In this document: positions 13,204 to 22,354 of the stretch, piece after piece | Position numbering within the stretch: the stretch's first letter is position 1 | How the letters are laid out: each line of letters begins with the position of its first letter | NCBI GenBank assembly: GCA_036556145.1 | Contig: DATBKB010000013.1 | Coordinates: forward strand, 1 to 64,000 | DNA: 64,000 nt | Direction: 5' to 3' | From: JACDAV01 sp036556145 | Lineage (GTDB): Bacteria; Chloroflexota; Limnocylindria; Limnocylindrales; CSP1-4 | The notes under the pieces: model-generated | Databases searched by the model: none | Told to the model about the DNA's origin: nothing | What the model saw: only the letters and a program-made list of their open reading frames with translations | Position numbers and translations under genes: made by a program

Positions 13204-15518
13204 CGCGCGAGACGACGCTCCCGCCGGCGATCGAGTGGCCGCGCATTCCGGCGGTCGCCTGGCGGCGTGGCATCGGGCTGCCGTATGAGCCGGCACCGCG
13301 TCCGCGCGTCAGCACGCAGCTCGTCGACGACGGGCCGTGGGCCGGCGTGCCCGTCGGCGGCATGGGTGCCGGAAGCATCGGCCGCACGTATCGCGGCGAC
13401 TTCCGCCGCTGGCACCTGACGATCGGCGAGCATCGAGTCGACGAGCGACCGCTCGACGGGTTCTCGCTGTTCGTCGGGCGAGGCCGCGCCACGGCGGCGG
13501 TCGGGCTGTCGACGCTGGAAGCGCCGGCTCGCCCGGCGCTCGGGGTGGGGCAGGGCACGTACCACGCGCTCTTTCCGCGGGCCTGGTTCGAGCACGACCT
13601 GCCGGACCTCGGGATCCGGCTCGTCGAGGAGCAGTTGTCGCCGGTCATCCCGGGCGACTACGAATCGTCGGCCTTGCCGGTCGGGATCTTCACGTTCACG
13701 TTGGAGAACGTTGGTCCGGATCCGGCCCGCGTCGGCTTGATGTTCGGCTGGCAGGACGACCTCGCCCGCGAGCGTGGCGTGGCCGGTCCCGGCCGGCACG
13801 ACCGGTGTGCGACGGCGGGCGCGACCGGCGTTCGCATGACCGCGCCGGCCGCACCGGATGGTCAGCCGGCCTCCCTTGCGATCGCGGCCGGCACGTCCGG
13901 AGACGTCGCCGTGACGACGGCATCGGGTCGGCCGCTGATCGCGGCGGACGGGATCTGGCACGACTTCGCTTCGGACGGGGCGCTCGACGGCGACGCCGGC
14001 GCGAGCGATGGGGTGGGGGAACCGGAGCTGGCCGCCGTGGCCGCCACGGTCGAGGTTCCCCCGGGTGAGCGGCGGCAGCTCGTGTTCGCCCTCGCCTGGG
14101 ACCTTCCATACGGCCTCTTCGGCCCCGGGGTGCGCTTCGCCCGACGCCACACGCTCCGGTACGGCACCGCCGGCGAAGCGGCGTTCGACATCGCAGGTGA
14201 CGCACTCGCCGAGCGCGACGGGTGGCGTGCCGCCATCGAGGCGTGGCAGCGTCCCATCCTCGAGGACTCGCGTCGGCCCGACTGGTACAAGGCGGCGCTC
14301 TTCAACGAGCTGTACCTGCTCGTCGACGGGGGAACGATCTGGACGGCCGACGGTCCGGCGGACGGTGCGGACGGCACGGGACGCGGTCACGGTGCGAACG
14401 ACGTCGGTCGGTTCGCGCTCCTCGAGTCGGTCGACTACCGGTACTACAACACGCTCGACGTCGACTTCTACGCGTCGTTCGCCCTGCTCCGGCTGTGGCC
14501 GCAGCTCGAGCTGTCCGTGGCTCGGGCGTTCGTGCCGACGGTCGCGCTCGACGACCGCCAGCCCGTCCGCATCGTCGCGAGTGGCGCGCGAAGCGTCCGA
14601 AAGGTCGCCGGGGCGGTGCCACACGATCTCGGCGGTCCCGATGAGGCGCCCTTCGAGCGGCCGAATCGGTACGACTTCCAGGACGTCAACGTGTGGAAGG
14701 ATCTGAACCCGAAGCTCGTGCTTCGGCTGTGGCGCGACGCGGTCGCCTCGGGCGATACGGATGTCGTCCGCGACGCATGGCCCGCGATCCGGCAGGCGAT
14801 GGCGTTCATCGAGGCGATGGACCGCGACGGCGACGGGCTGCCCGAGCACGACGGGATCCCGGACCAGACATACGACACATGGCCGATGTCGGGGCCGAGC
14901 GCGTACGGAGGATCGCTCTGGCTCGCCGCCCTCACGGCGGCGTCGCGGATCGGGAGCGCCTGCGGTGATCTCGACGCGGCGGATCGGTTCGCGCGCCTCG
15001 CGCAGCGGGCGAAGGAACGATTCGAGGCGCTCCTGTGGCGCGGCGATCGGTACGCGTTCGATGCGACGTCGGACACCGTGATGGCCGACCAGCTCGTCGG
15101 GCAGTGGTACGCCGATGCGTCCGGCCTCGGCGACCTGCTCGACCGCGCCCGTGTCGAGACGGCGCTGAGGACGATCCATCGTTTGAACGTGCGGTCGTTC
15201 GCGGGCGGCTCGATGGGCCCGGTGAACGGGATGCTCCCCGACGGCCGCGTCGACACGAGCAGCGAGCAATCGCAGGAGGTGTGGACCGGCACGGCGTATG
15301 CCCTGGCCGCGTTCATGATCGGGCGCGGGCTCGCGGACGAAGGCTGGGAGACGGCGCGGGGCGTCGCCGACGTGACCTACCGGCGCGGCCTGTGGTTCCG
15401 GACCCCGGAGGCCTATGACGAGCGTGGCGACTTCCGCGCGAGCATCTATCTTCGCCCGCTCGCGATCTGGGCCATCGAGGAGGCGCTCGAGCGCGTCGGT
15501 GCGACGGACCGCGGGTAG
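13200..15518 (+). CDS. GH116 family beta-glucosidase / glucosylceramidase-like enzyme
   Basis: Glycoside hydrolase related to non-lysosomal glucosylceramidase (GBA2), 772 residues from the GTG that overlaps the permease stop. The N-terminal beta-sandwich carries the hallmark GVPVGGMGAGSIGRTYRGDF (about 50-69). The catalytic (alpha/alpha)6 domain has ALFNELYLLVDGGTIW with expected nucleophile Glu370, YYNTLDVDFYASFALLRLWP, and GIPDQTYDTWPMSGPSAYGG. By spacing from the nucleophile, the acid/base Asp is probably Asp513 (KLVLRLWRD). No signal peptide is present, so it acts in the cytoplasm on imported beta-linked glucosides or glycolipid fragments. The operon position makes it the catabolic enzyme of the locus. 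Confidence 0.9.
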   Translation: MTRETTLPPAIEWPRIPAVAWRRGIGLPYEPAPRPRVSTQLVDDGPWAGVPVGGMGAGSIGRTYRGDFRRWHLTIGEHRVDERPLDGFSLFVGRGRATAAVGLSTLEAPARPALGVGQGTYHALFPRAWFEHDLPDLGIRLVEEQLSPVIPGDYESSALPVGIFTFTLENVGPDPARVGLMFGWQDDLARERGVAGPGRHDRCATAGATGVRMTAPAAPDGQPASLAIAAGTSGDVAVTTASGRPLIAADGIWHDFASDGALDGDAGASDGVGEPELAAVAATVEVPPGERRQLVFALAWDLPYGLFGPGVRFARRHTLRYGTAGEAAFDIAGDALAERDGWRAAIEAWQRPILEDSRRPDWYKAALFNELYLLVDGGTIWTADGPADGADGTGRGHGANDVGRFALLESVDYRYYNTLDVDFYASFALLRLWPQLELSVARAFVPTVALDDRQPVRIVASGARSVRKVAGAVPHDLGGPDEAPFERPNRYDFQDVNVWKDLNPKLVLRLWRDAVASGDTDVVRDAWPAIRQAMAFIEAMDRDGDGLPEHDGIPDQTYDTWPMSGPSAYGGSLWLAALTAASRIGSACGDLDAADRFARLAQRAKERFEALLWRGDRYAFDATSDTVMADQLVGQWYADASGLGDLLDRARVETALRTIHRLNVRSFAGGSMGPVNGMLPDGRVDTSSEQSQEVWTGTAYALAAFMIGRGLADEGWETARGVADVTYRRGLWFRTPEAYDERGDFRASIYLRPLAIWAIEEALERVGATDRG

Positions 15519-15521
15519 CAT
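15516..15521 (+). promoter_or_regulatory. -10 element of a leaderless promoter for the gene at 15528
   Basis: TAGCAT, overlapping the stop codon of the GH116 gene, ends six bases before the GTG of the next gene. This suggests a separate leaderless transcript start at the end of the catabolic operon. Confidence 0.5.
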
Positions 15522-15527
15522 GGGCCG

Positions 15528-15971
15528 GTGCCCGAGATCGAGTACGCCTTCCTCGCGGACGCGGCGCAGATCGCGCCCGGCCAGAAGTTCCATGTCATCG
15601 GCGGCGGCGTCAACCGCCTCGGTGGACGGACGTTCCCGCTCCGGCATCCCCATCTCGCGCTCGTCGTCGGGCTGTCACTGAGCTCGCCCGAGAAGGGTCG
15701 GCCACACGAGATTCGTTTCGTCCTGCTCGACCCGGATGGCCGCGAGGTCGCCGGGGCGACGGGGCAGCTCGTCGCCCACGGCCCGGCCGACCCCGGCGAC
15801 ACGACGCTGACGTTCTCGATCGACCTGTGGAACCTGGCCTTCCCGGCACCTGGTGACTACTCGTTCCGGCTTCTCGTCAACGGGTCGGAGCGGAAGCGAC
15901 TGCCGCTCGTCGTCGCGCGCCTCCCGGAGGCGGAGGGCAGCCCGCCGTCGGAGCGTCGATTCGATGCGTGA
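15528..15971 (+). CDS. Small conserved-type protein of unknown function (DUF6941-like)
   Basis: 147 residues with no signal peptide and no membrane segment. The N-terminus (EIEYAFLADAAQIAPGQKFHVIGGG) and alternating hydrophobic pattern suggest a beta-sandwich fold of the DUF6941 type; the family assignment is from pattern memory and not certain. The second half (RFVLLDPDGREVAG ... GDYSFRLLVNG) resembles immunoglobulin-like modules. The GTG start is supported by the -10 box six bases upstream. It overlaps the following gene by 8 bp. I cannot assign a biochemical role. Confidence 0.75.
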   Translation: MPEIEYAFLADAAQIAPGQKFHVIGGGVNRLGGRTFPLRHPHLALVVGLSLSSPEKGRPHEIRFVLLDPDGREVAGATGQLVAHGPADPGDTTLTFSIDLWNLAFPAPGDYSFRLLVNGSERKRLPLVVARLPEAEGSPPSERRFDA

Positions 15972-16311
15972 AGGGCGGCGCGCGGTTCGCCGGCCGGCGC
16001 GTCACGAGCGACCGGCGATCGACGAGGCCGCGCTCGTCGCCGCGCGCCAGTGCGATCGGCTCGTCGCGGCGGCCCATGACCTGGGCATTGCGCGGTGGGA
16101 GTCGTATCTCGCGCCGTTGCCGGATCGACTTCGGGACGACGAGCTGACGGCGCTCCGCGGGACCGCGTTGCGGGCTCGGGCGGCGTACGGACCCAAGGAC
16201 TCGGTGCGGGACGCCCTGCCGGCGGAGCTGACCGAGCCGTTCCTCGAGGCGATCGACCGGCTGCTGCGCGAGCTTGCGCGGCGCGAGGCGTCGGGACGGG
16301 ACCCGGTCTAG
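15964..16311 (+). CDS. Hypothetical helical protein
   Basis: 115 residues, ATG overlapping the end of the preceding gene. The N-terminus is Arg-rich (REGRRAVRRPARHERP) and the remainder is predicted to be alpha-helical and charged (AARQCDRLVAAAHDLGIARW, FLEAIDRLLRELARREA). No motif, signal peptide or membrane segment is recognised. The overlap suggests co-translation with the 15528 gene. Its stop overlaps the convergent helicase stop by 3 bp. Coding is supported by strand continuity and codon bias; function is unknown. Confidence 0.6.
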   Translation: MREGRRAVRRPARHERPAIDEAALVAARQCDRLVAAAHDLGIARWESYLAPLPDRLRDDELTALRGTALRARAAYGPKDSVRDALPAELTEPFLEAIDRLLRELARREASGRDPV

Positions 16312-17918
16312 GCGGACCGCGTCTCGGCGGCCGCGTCGCGGTCGAGGGCCAGCTCGCCTGCCGTGAACGCTTCGAGGAGGAACGACGACGGCGCGGCGGG
16401 GTCGTAGAGGAGGGTCAGCGAGACGCGGGCTCGCGTCCAGGCGACGTACGCCAGTCGACGCTCCTCCTCCAGCGCCCGGTGCGGTTCGGGCGCGGACTCC
16501 ACAGCCCGGCGGCTGGGAAATCGTCCTGCGTCCATCCCGAGGACGACCACGTGATCCCACTCGAGGCCCTTCGTCCCGTGGGCGGTGGCGATCGTCAGTT
16601 CGGCATCGTCGCGGCGAAGCGACGCGAGCCTCGTTCGCGCGTTGCGCACCGCGTCCCGGAGGATCCCCAGGTCGCGGTAGGCGGCGGCCCAACCGAGGAC
16701 GGCGGCGCCGACCGGCGTCGAACGATCGACCGCGTCGTCGACCCGCACGAGCAGCGGCCGGTCGTCGTCCTGGATCGAATCGAGGAGCGGCTCGACGAGT
16801 GGCGACTCGACCAGCAGCTCGACGCCCGGAGCGCGAAACGGGACCCCGAGCGACAGCGCCGCGGCAACCGCCGGCCGCAGCTCGGCGTTCGTCCGCGCGA
16901 GCACCGCTCGGGTCGAGCCGTCTGCGGGCCACGTGGCCATCGCCCGGCGAACGCGCAGGTCGTCGTCATTGCCGTCGGGAGCCAGGACGAGGCGTCCCTT
17001 CGACGCCGGACCGGCGACGATGCGCTTCAAGAACCGCTCGCGGTTGACTTCCACGAGACGGACGGCGCGCTCGACCACCGGCCGCGGGCAGCGGTAGTTC
17101 GTCACGAGATCGACGCGCCGCAGCCCGGGCAGCGCGGCCGCGAGGCCGAGCACGCGCCGAACGTCGGCCAGGCGCCAGCCGTAGATCGACTGGTCGTCGT
17201 CGCCGACGAGGAAGATCCGATTCTCGGGCGCCGCGAGGATCAACGCCAGGTCGAGCTGCGATCGGTCGAGGTCCTGCGCCTCGTCGACGAGCAGGTGGGC
17301 GCAGGCGGCACGCCAGCGGGAGCGGACGGCAGGTGACGTCTCGAGTCGCTCGAGCGACCGCCTGACGAGATCGTCGAAGTCGAGGGCACGCCGCTCGGCA
17401 AGCGCTTGCTCGTAGGCGACCCAGGTCCGGACCACCGGACCGGCGGTCGCGTCCGTCGCCGCCCGTGCGGGATCGACACGCAGGTCGAGCTTCAGTCGCG
17501 AGAACGCCGTGTCGAGCCGGGCGATCGTCGCGTTGCCAATTGCCGGGTCGAGGTCACGGAGAAGCTCGGCGCGGTCGACGAGCCGGCCGACGTCGACGCC
17601 GTCGCCGGCCAGGATCTCGCGCCCGAGGGCGTGGAACGTCCGGACACGGACGGCATCCGCGGGCACGCCCAGCGGCTGGAGGGCGGCCTCGAGCCGGGCG
17701 GAGAGCTCCTCGGCCGCGCGTCGGTTGAAGGTCAGGGCGGTGATCGACGCCGGGCTCGTGCCGCCATCGACGAGCCAGGCCACGCGTGCGACGAGCGTCG
17801 TGGTCTTGCCGCTGCCGGCCGGGGCGACACAGAGGACCGGGCCGGGCGGCGCCGTCGCGGCTTCGCGCTGGTCCGGCGCGAGCCGGGCAAGTCGCTCGAC
17901 GACCGAGGGGTGGCTCAC
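16308..17918 (-). CDS. UvrD/PcrA/Rep-superfamily helicase, short form
   Basis: Superfamily 1A ATP-dependent DNA helicase or translocase, 536 residues from the GTG at 17918. Motifs in order are QREAA (Q motif), Walker A APAGSGKTTTLV (32-43), ALTFNRRAAEEL (Ia), LLVDEAQDLDRSQ (II), FLVGDDDQSIYGWR (III), VDLVTNYRCPRPVV (IV), IATAHGTKGLEWDHVVVLG (V) and EERRLAYVAWTRAR (VI). Canonical UvrD/PcrA is about 720 residues; here the segment between motifs IV and V is short, suggesting a reduced 2B domain. The frame stays open to 18434, but that region has no conserved sequence. It is probably a repair helicase, distinct from full-length PcrA. Confidence 0.9.
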   Translation of the reverse strand: MSHPSVVERLARLAPDQREAATAPPGPVLCVAPAGSGKTTTLVARVAWLVDGGTSPASITALTFNRRAAEELSARLEAALQPLGVPADAVRVRTFHALGREILAGDGVDVGRLVDRAELLRDLDPAIGNATIARLDTAFSRLKLDLRVDPARAATDATAGPVVRTWVAYEQALAERRALDFDDLVRRSLERLETSPAVRSRWRAACAHLLVDEAQDLDRSQLDLALILAAPENRIFLVGDDDQSIYGWRLADVRRVLGLAAALPGLRRVDLVTNYRCPRPVVERAVRLVEVNRERFLKRIVAGPASKGRLVLAPDGNDDDLRVRRAMATWPADGSTRAVLARTNAELRPAVAAALSLGVPFRAPGVELLVESPLVEPLLDSIQDDDRPLLVRVDDAVDRSTPVGAAVLGWAAAYRDLGILRDAVRNARTRLASLRRDDAELTIATAHGTKGLEWDHVVVLGMDAGRFPSRRAVESAPEPHRALEEERRLAYVAWTRARVSLTLLYDPAAPSSFLLEAFTAGELALDRDAAAETRSA

Positions 17919-18270
17919 CCGGCCCACTGTCGCAGCGGCGGGTTCGCCCGCACTTACTCGAGCAGAGGACGGCGCCACGAGGGGTCGTGCCAGCAGGCAG
18001 GCACGACGGAGACGCGGGTCGCCCGGCGGCATCCAGCCGCCGCCCGCCGAACGAACGTCACAGGGGGTACTGGCGGCCCGGGCCCCTCCCGCAAGCCGGT
18101 CCGCCGCAGTCGGAGCGCGGCCCGCCCACGCTCGGCGTGGTACGGATGGGGGGCGCGCCGGCGCACCGACAAGTACCAGTCGGTTATCGACCCTGGAAGG
18201 GGCCGGCTCGACGCTGTGCTCCTCGCGCCCCTGACTGTTGGGGGAGCGGCCCGGCTCGAGGAGCCCCGAG
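17919..18270. other. Divergent intergenic region with two hairpins
   Basis: 352 bp between the start codons of the helicase (minus) and the HYR protein (plus). It holds a perfect 8-bp stem with an 8-base loop at 17984-18007 (GTCGTGCC/GGCACGAC) and a 6-bp stem at 18025-18041 (GGCGGC/GCCGCC). GAGGAG at 18258-18263 is the likely Shine-Dalgarno of the plus-strand gene. I see no gene and no recognised riboswitch; apparent ORFs lack start signals. Confidence 0.5.
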
Positions 18271-20412
18271 ATGCGCAACCGGGTCATTAGCCGATCGGCA
18301 GTCGCCGCCATGTCCCTCGTTCTCGCCATGGCCGGCGTCGCCTTCGCCGACGTCATCACCGCCGACGGCGATCCGTCAACCGGGGACGGCGACGGGGTGA
18401 CCCCGAGCGCCCAGACGCTCATCGATCTGGGCACGCTGGCCCCCGGGGCCTCGATCGACTGGGATGTCTACTTCGTCCTCGAGTGCCGTGACACGTCCCA
18501 CGTCGCCCGCGGAAGCGTGATCACGATGACACCGCAGGGCGCGAATCCCGCCCCGGGCGGCTCCATCGCGGCGACCCCGGCCGCGGTCGGCCCCGTGCCG
18601 GACAGCTGGCCGCTGGAAGACATGGCCTGCCCCGGCGTCCTGCGCTGGCAGTCGACGAGTCCCTCGGTGGTGACGATCGTGGCTCCGACCGTCGAGGGCA
18701 TGGACTACACCGCGAGCGTCGAGTACGGGGAGTCCTCGCCCTCCGGCTCGACCGGGGTGACGACCATGACGTTCACCTTCGACGTCGTCGCCGGCGCGAA
18801 CGTGCGACCCGTCGTGACCGTCCCCGCCGACATGGTCGTCGAGGCCGACATGGCCGGCGGCTGGGCCTCGACCTACACGGCCTCGGCTGACGACGCAGAG
18901 GACGGACCGATCGCGGCGACGTGCACGCCGCCCTCCGGGCGCCTGCTTCCCCTCGGCGTCACGCTGGTCAGCTGCACGGCGATCGACTCCGCGGGCGCGA
19001 TCGACACGGACAGCTTCACCGTGACGGTCCTCGACACCACCCCGCCCGACCTCATTGGTGTTCCGGGCGACCTGCAGCTGCAGACCGAAGACCCGGCCGG
19101 CAGCGACTTCGGCTGGCCCGCGCCCCAGGCATTCGACATCGTCGATGGCGCCCTGCCCGTGTCGTGCAGCCCACCCTCCGGCGCGTGGTTCCCGGTCGGC
19201 TCGACCACCGTCACCTGCACGGCGACCGATGCCGCCGGGAACACGGCCAGCGGCTCCTTCGTCGTCGACACCGTCTTCGTCGACAGCACCCCGCCCGGCA
19301 TCCTGGGAGTGCCGGCCGACATCACGGTCGACGCGCCCAGCGCGGCCGGTGCCGTCGTCACCTGGGATGCCCCGACGGCCGACGACAACATCGATGGGCC
19401 CCTTCCGGTCACGTGCGTGCCGGCCTCGGGGAGCACGTTCGCCGTCGGCACGACGACGGTCACCTGCTCTGCCAGCGACGCCCAGGGCAATACCACCAAC
19501 GAGACCTTCACGGTGACAGTCGTCGCGCCCACGCCGGAGCCGACGCCCGTCCCGACGCCGGTCCCCACGCCGGTCCCGACCCCGGTCCCGACGCCCGTCC
19601 CGACGCCGGTCCCGACGCCCGTCCCGACCCCGGTCCCGACGCCTGTGCCGACGCCCGTCCCGACGCCGGTCCCGACCCCGGTCCCGACGCCTGTGCCGAC
19701 GCCCGTCCCGACGCCGGTGCCGACGCCGGTCAGGGACACCACGCCGCCGGTCCTCTCCGGCGTGCCGGGCGACATGGTCGTCGACATGGCCGGCGCCCGG
19801 ACGACGACCGCGGGAGCGACCGTGTCGTGGCCGGCGCCGAGCGCCAGGGACGACGTGGACGGAACCGTACCGGTGTCGTGTGCCCCCGCGTCGGGCAGTG
19901 TCTTCGCCGTCGGCCGGACGGCGGTGACATGCTCCGCCAGCGACCGCGCCGGGAACCGCTCCACCGGGACGTTCACGGTGACCGTGCTCAACGGTGGCAA
20001 CCCGAGAGGCTCGCTCGACGTGCGGTGGTCAAAGCCGGTCGGTGACCGCGACCTGGTGACAACGAAGCTCGGCGGGAAGCTGGACCTGAGCGCGAAGATC
20101 AAGCTGGACGGTGCGTGGCTGCCGAAGACGGCGCGGCCGCGCCTCCTGATCGAGCGTCTCGACCGATGCGGCGGCGAGGTCGTGCAGTCGCGGCTCAGCG
20201 AGCCGCTCAAGCGCGACGGCAACTCGTGGGAGTTGCGCCTCAAGACGTCCGCCCTGGGACGCGGGTGCTGGCGCCTGTCGGTGATCGTCGGCGACGCGAA
20301 GGGCGGGACCTTCGAGCTCCTGGTCAACGGCCGGCACGGACACAAGGACTGGCGTGAGGCCAAGGGCGACGACCGCGACCACGACGACCACGACCACGAG
20401 GACGACGACTAG
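18271..20412 (+). CDS. Secreted HYR-domain repeat protein with TPVP linker and Asp/His-rich tail
   Basis: 713-residue exported protein with a Sec signal peptide (SAVAAMSLVLAMAGVAFA, cleavage near residue 27). After a beta-rich N-terminal domain it contains four HYR (hyalin-repeat) modules, each ending in a pattern like GTTTVTCSASDAQGN. A linker of 15 TPVP units separates module 3 from module 4. A C-terminal domain with two Cys (RLDRCGGEV, GRGCWRLS) follows, then an acidic His/Asp tail (DHDDHDHED). HYR modules are extracellular adhesion-type Ig-like folds, so a surface or matrix role is likely. The ATG at 18271 starts the signal peptide and has GAGGAG upstream. There is no sortase motif or membrane anchor; the tail could bind divalent metals. 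Confidence 0.85.
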   Translation: MRNRVISRSAVAAMSLVLAMAGVAFADVITADGDPSTGDGDGVTPSAQTLIDLGTLAPGASIDWDVYFVLECRDTSHVARGSVITMTPQGANPAPGGSIAATPAAVGPVPDSWPLEDMACPGVLRWQSTSPSVVTIVAPTVEGMDYTASVEYGESSPSGSTGVTTMTFTFDVVAGANVRPVVTVPADMVVEADMAGGWASTYTASADDAEDGPIAATCTPPSGRLLPLGVTLVSCTAIDSAGAIDTDSFTVTVLDTTPPDLIGVPGDLQLQTEDPAGSDFGWPAPQAFDIVDGALPVSCSPPSGAWFPVGSTTVTCTATDAAGNTASGSFVVDTVFVDSTPPGILGVPADITVDAPSAAGAVVTWDAPTADDNIDGPLPVTCVPASGSTFAVGTTTVTCSASDAQGNTTNETFTVTVVAPTPEPTPVPTPVPTPVPTPVPTPVPTPVPTPVPTPVPTPVPTPVPTPVPTPVPTPVPTPVPTPVPTPVRDTTPPVLSGVPGDMVVDMAGARTTTAGATVSWPAPSARDDVDGTVPVSCAPASGSVFAVGRTAVTCSASDRAGNRSTGTFTVTVLNGGNPRGSLDVRWSKPVGDRDLVTTKLGGKLDLSAKIKLDGAWLPKTARPRLLIERLDRCGGEVVQSRLSEPLKRDGNSWELRLKTSALGRGCWRLSVIVGDAKGGTFELLVNGRHGHKDWREAKGDDRDHDDHDHEDDD
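19531..19731 (+). repeat. 12-bp tandem repeat encoding (Thr-Pro-Val-Pro)n
   Basis: One TPEP unit is followed by 15 full 12-bp TPVP units and a final TPV, all in frame within the HYR protein. Units vary in third positions. A longer period of about 48-60 bp, marked by the gccTGTG variant unit recurring twice, indicates recent block duplication. Such arrays change length by slippage. Confidence 0.95.
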
Positions 20413-20470
20413 CCCGGCCGACGCGACAGCCTGAGCGATGCGTTCCGGCATCGACGGACGGGACTTGTCC

Positions 20471-20476
20471 TAGCAT
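20471..20476 (+). promoter_or_regulatory. -10 element of a leaderless promoter for uvrC
   Basis: TAGCAT ends exactly six bases before the uvrC GTG; the intervening bases are CGGGGG. No SOS box of the GAAC-N4-GTTC type is seen in the 70 bp upstream, unlike uvrA. Confidence 0.55.
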
Positions 20477-20482
20477 CGGGGG

Positions 20483-22339
20483 GTGACCCCCCGGCTCGAG
20501 GCAACACTCGCCAACCTGCCCGACCGCCCGGGCGTCTACCTGATGAAGGACGCCCGGGGGGAGGTCCTGTACGTCGGCAAGGCGCAGAGCCTGCGCAGCC
20601 GCGTCCGGAGCTACTGGCAGAAGAGCGCGCCGGCGGGGTTCGGCGAGGCCCACCGGATCCGCGAGGTCATCGACCGGGTCGCCGACGTCGAGGTGACCGA
20701 GACGGATTCGGTCTCCGAGGCCCTGCTTCTCGAAGCCAACCTCATCAAGCGCTACCGGCCGCGCTTCAACGTCCGGCTCAAGGACGACAAGAGCTACCCG
20801 TACATCAAGGTGACGCTCGCCGACGACTTCCCGCGGATCGAGCGGACGCGGAAGCTCGTCAACGACGGCAGCCGCTACTTCGGCCCGTACGCGAGCGCGA
20901 GCAGCGTCGACGAGTCGATGAACCTCGTCCGGCGGCTGTTCCCGTTCCGGACGTGCACGATCGACATCCGCGAGGGCCAGCGGGCACTGCAGCGGCCCTG
21001 TCTCCTGTACCACATCAAGCGCTGCCAGGGGCCGTGCATCGAGGCGATTTCGAAGGCCGCATATCGCGCGGACGTCGCCCAGGTCGAGCTCTTCCTCGAG
21101 GGGCGTCAGGAGACGCTCGTGAAGGCCCTCGCCGTCGAGATGGACGCCGCGGCGACCCGCGAGCAGTACGAGCGAGCGGCCGTCCTCCGGGACAAGATCC
21201 GGGCCATCGAGCGGACGATGGAGAGCCAGAAGATGGCCGCGTTCGCGCGGACCGAGCTGGACGCGATCGGGCTCGCCCGCCACGACGGCCAGGCCGCGGT
21301 CCAGCTGTTCGCCATCCGGAACGGCAAGCTCATCGGTCGCGACGTCTATCTCCTCGAGGCGACGCGCGACACGACCGAGGAGGAGGTCGTCGAGGGCTTC
21401 CTGCTCCAGTACTACAGCCGCGCGTCGTCGGTGCCGCGCGAGATGCTCGTCCCGGTGACGCTGCCCGACGCCGCCGACGTCGAGGCGTTCCTCGCCGCAC
21501 GCCGCGGCGGTCCGGTCCGTCTTCACGTCCCGGCGCGCGGGGAAAAGCGCCAGCTCATGGCACTCGCGTCGCGCAACGCGGCCGAGACGCTCGCCCGCGA
21601 GCAGGCACGCTGGCTCGCCGACCAGGGCAAGACGCTCGTCGCGCTCGAGGAGCTGGCGGACGCCCTGGGATTGCCTGGCGTGCCGCTCCGGATCGAGTGC
21701 TACGACATCAGCAACTTCCAGGGCCGCGAGTCGGTCGGCAGCATGGTCGTCTTCGAGGACGGCAAGCCGCGAAGCGGCGAGTACCGCCGCTTCCGCATCC
21801 GGACGGTGTCGGGGCCGAACGACTTCGCCAGCCACCAGGAGGTGCTGCGCCGGCGCTTCCGCCGGGCCTCGACGGGCGAGGAGGGCAACGAGGAGGAGCG
21901 CCGCTGGAAGCTGCCGGACCTCGTCATCGTCGACGGCGGCAAGGGACAGGTGAGCGCGGCCAAGGCGGTGCTCGACGAGCTCGGCCTCCATGACCTGCCG
22001 CTCGCCGGCCTGGCCAAGGAGCGGGAGGAGCTGTTCCTGCCGGACCGGCCGGAGGCGATCGTCCTGCCGCCGACGTCGTCGGCGCTCTACCTGCTCCAGC
22101 GGATCCGGGACGAGGCCCATCGCTTCGCGATCCGCTACCACCGCGAGCTGCGCTCGCGGGCCAGCGTCCGGTCGGCGTTCGACGAGCTGCCGGGCGTCGG
22201 GCCGAAGCGCCGCCAGGCGCTCCTCCGGACATTTGGCTCGGTGAAGCGGGTCCGGGACGCCCCCGTCGAGCAGATCGCCGCGGTCCCGGGCATCGGCCGG
22301 GCCCTGGCCGAGCGCATCAAGGCAACGCTGGAGGCCTGA
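20483..22339 (+). CDS. uvrC: Excinuclease ABC subunit C (UvrC)
   Basis: Dual-incision nuclease of nucleotide excision repair, 618 residues. The N-terminal GIY-YIG nuclease domain reads PGVYLMKDARGEVLYVGKA. The Cys-rich middle has RTCTIDIREGQRALQRPCLLYHIKRC (split here by family landmarks at about 154-182). A UVR motif follows (AATREQYERAAVLRDKIRAI). The C-terminal RNase-H-like nuclease has YDISNFQGRESVGSMVVF and VIVDGGKGQVSAAK. The end carries tandem helix-hairpin-helix motifs (LPGVGPKRRQALL and VPGIGRALAERI). The GTG start matches the family N-terminus and the -10 box. Full length and complete. Confidence 0.97.
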   Translation: MTPRLEATLANLPDRPGVYLMKDARGEVLYVGKAQSLRSRVRSYWQKSAPAGFGEAHRIREVIDRVADVEVTETDSVSEALLLEANLIKRYRPRFNVRLKDDKSYPYIKVTLADDFPRIERTRKLVNDGSRYFGPYASASSVDESMNLVRRLFPFRTCTIDIREGQRALQRPCLLYHIKRCQGPCIEAISKAAYRADVAQVELFLEGRQETLVKALAVEMDAAATREQYERAAVLRDKIRAIERTMESQKMAAFARTELDAIGLARHDGQAAVQLFAIRNGKLIGRDVYLLEATRDTTEEEVVEGFLLQYYSRASSVPREMLVPVTLPDAADVEAFLAARRGGPVRLHVPARGEKRQLMALASRNAAETLAREQARWLADQGKTLVALEELADALGLPGVPLRIECYDISNFQGRESVGSMVVFEDGKPRSGEYRRFRIRTVSGPNDFASHQEVLRRRFRRASTGEEGNEEERRWKLPDLVIVDGGKGQVSAAKAVLDELGLHDLPLAGLAKEREELFLPDRPEAIVLPPTSSALYLLQRIRDEAHRFAIRYHRELRSRASVRSAFDELPGVGPKRRQALLRTFGSVKRVRDAPVEQIAAVPGIGRALAERIKATLEA

Positions 22340-22354
22340 TCGGGCCCGCCGAGG

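Noticed and set aside
17984..18041. A riboswitch in the leader of the helicase or HYR gene
   Set aside because: The two hairpins are simple stems without the conserved cores of any class I know; they are reported only as part of the spacer.
16308..18434. N-terminal extension of the UvrD-like helicase up to 18434
   Set aside because: The 172 extra codons are unconserved-looking Arg/Pro/Ala sequence, cross the signal-peptide start of the divergent HYR gene and contain hairpins; GTG 17918 starts exactly at the helicase domain.
18873..20363. Minus-strand open frame with a long Gly-Val-Gly-Thr repeat
   Set aside because: It is the complement of the TPVP-coding array of the HYR protein; the repeat keeps all frames open. 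The plus frame has a signal peptide and HYR domains, the minus frame nothing.
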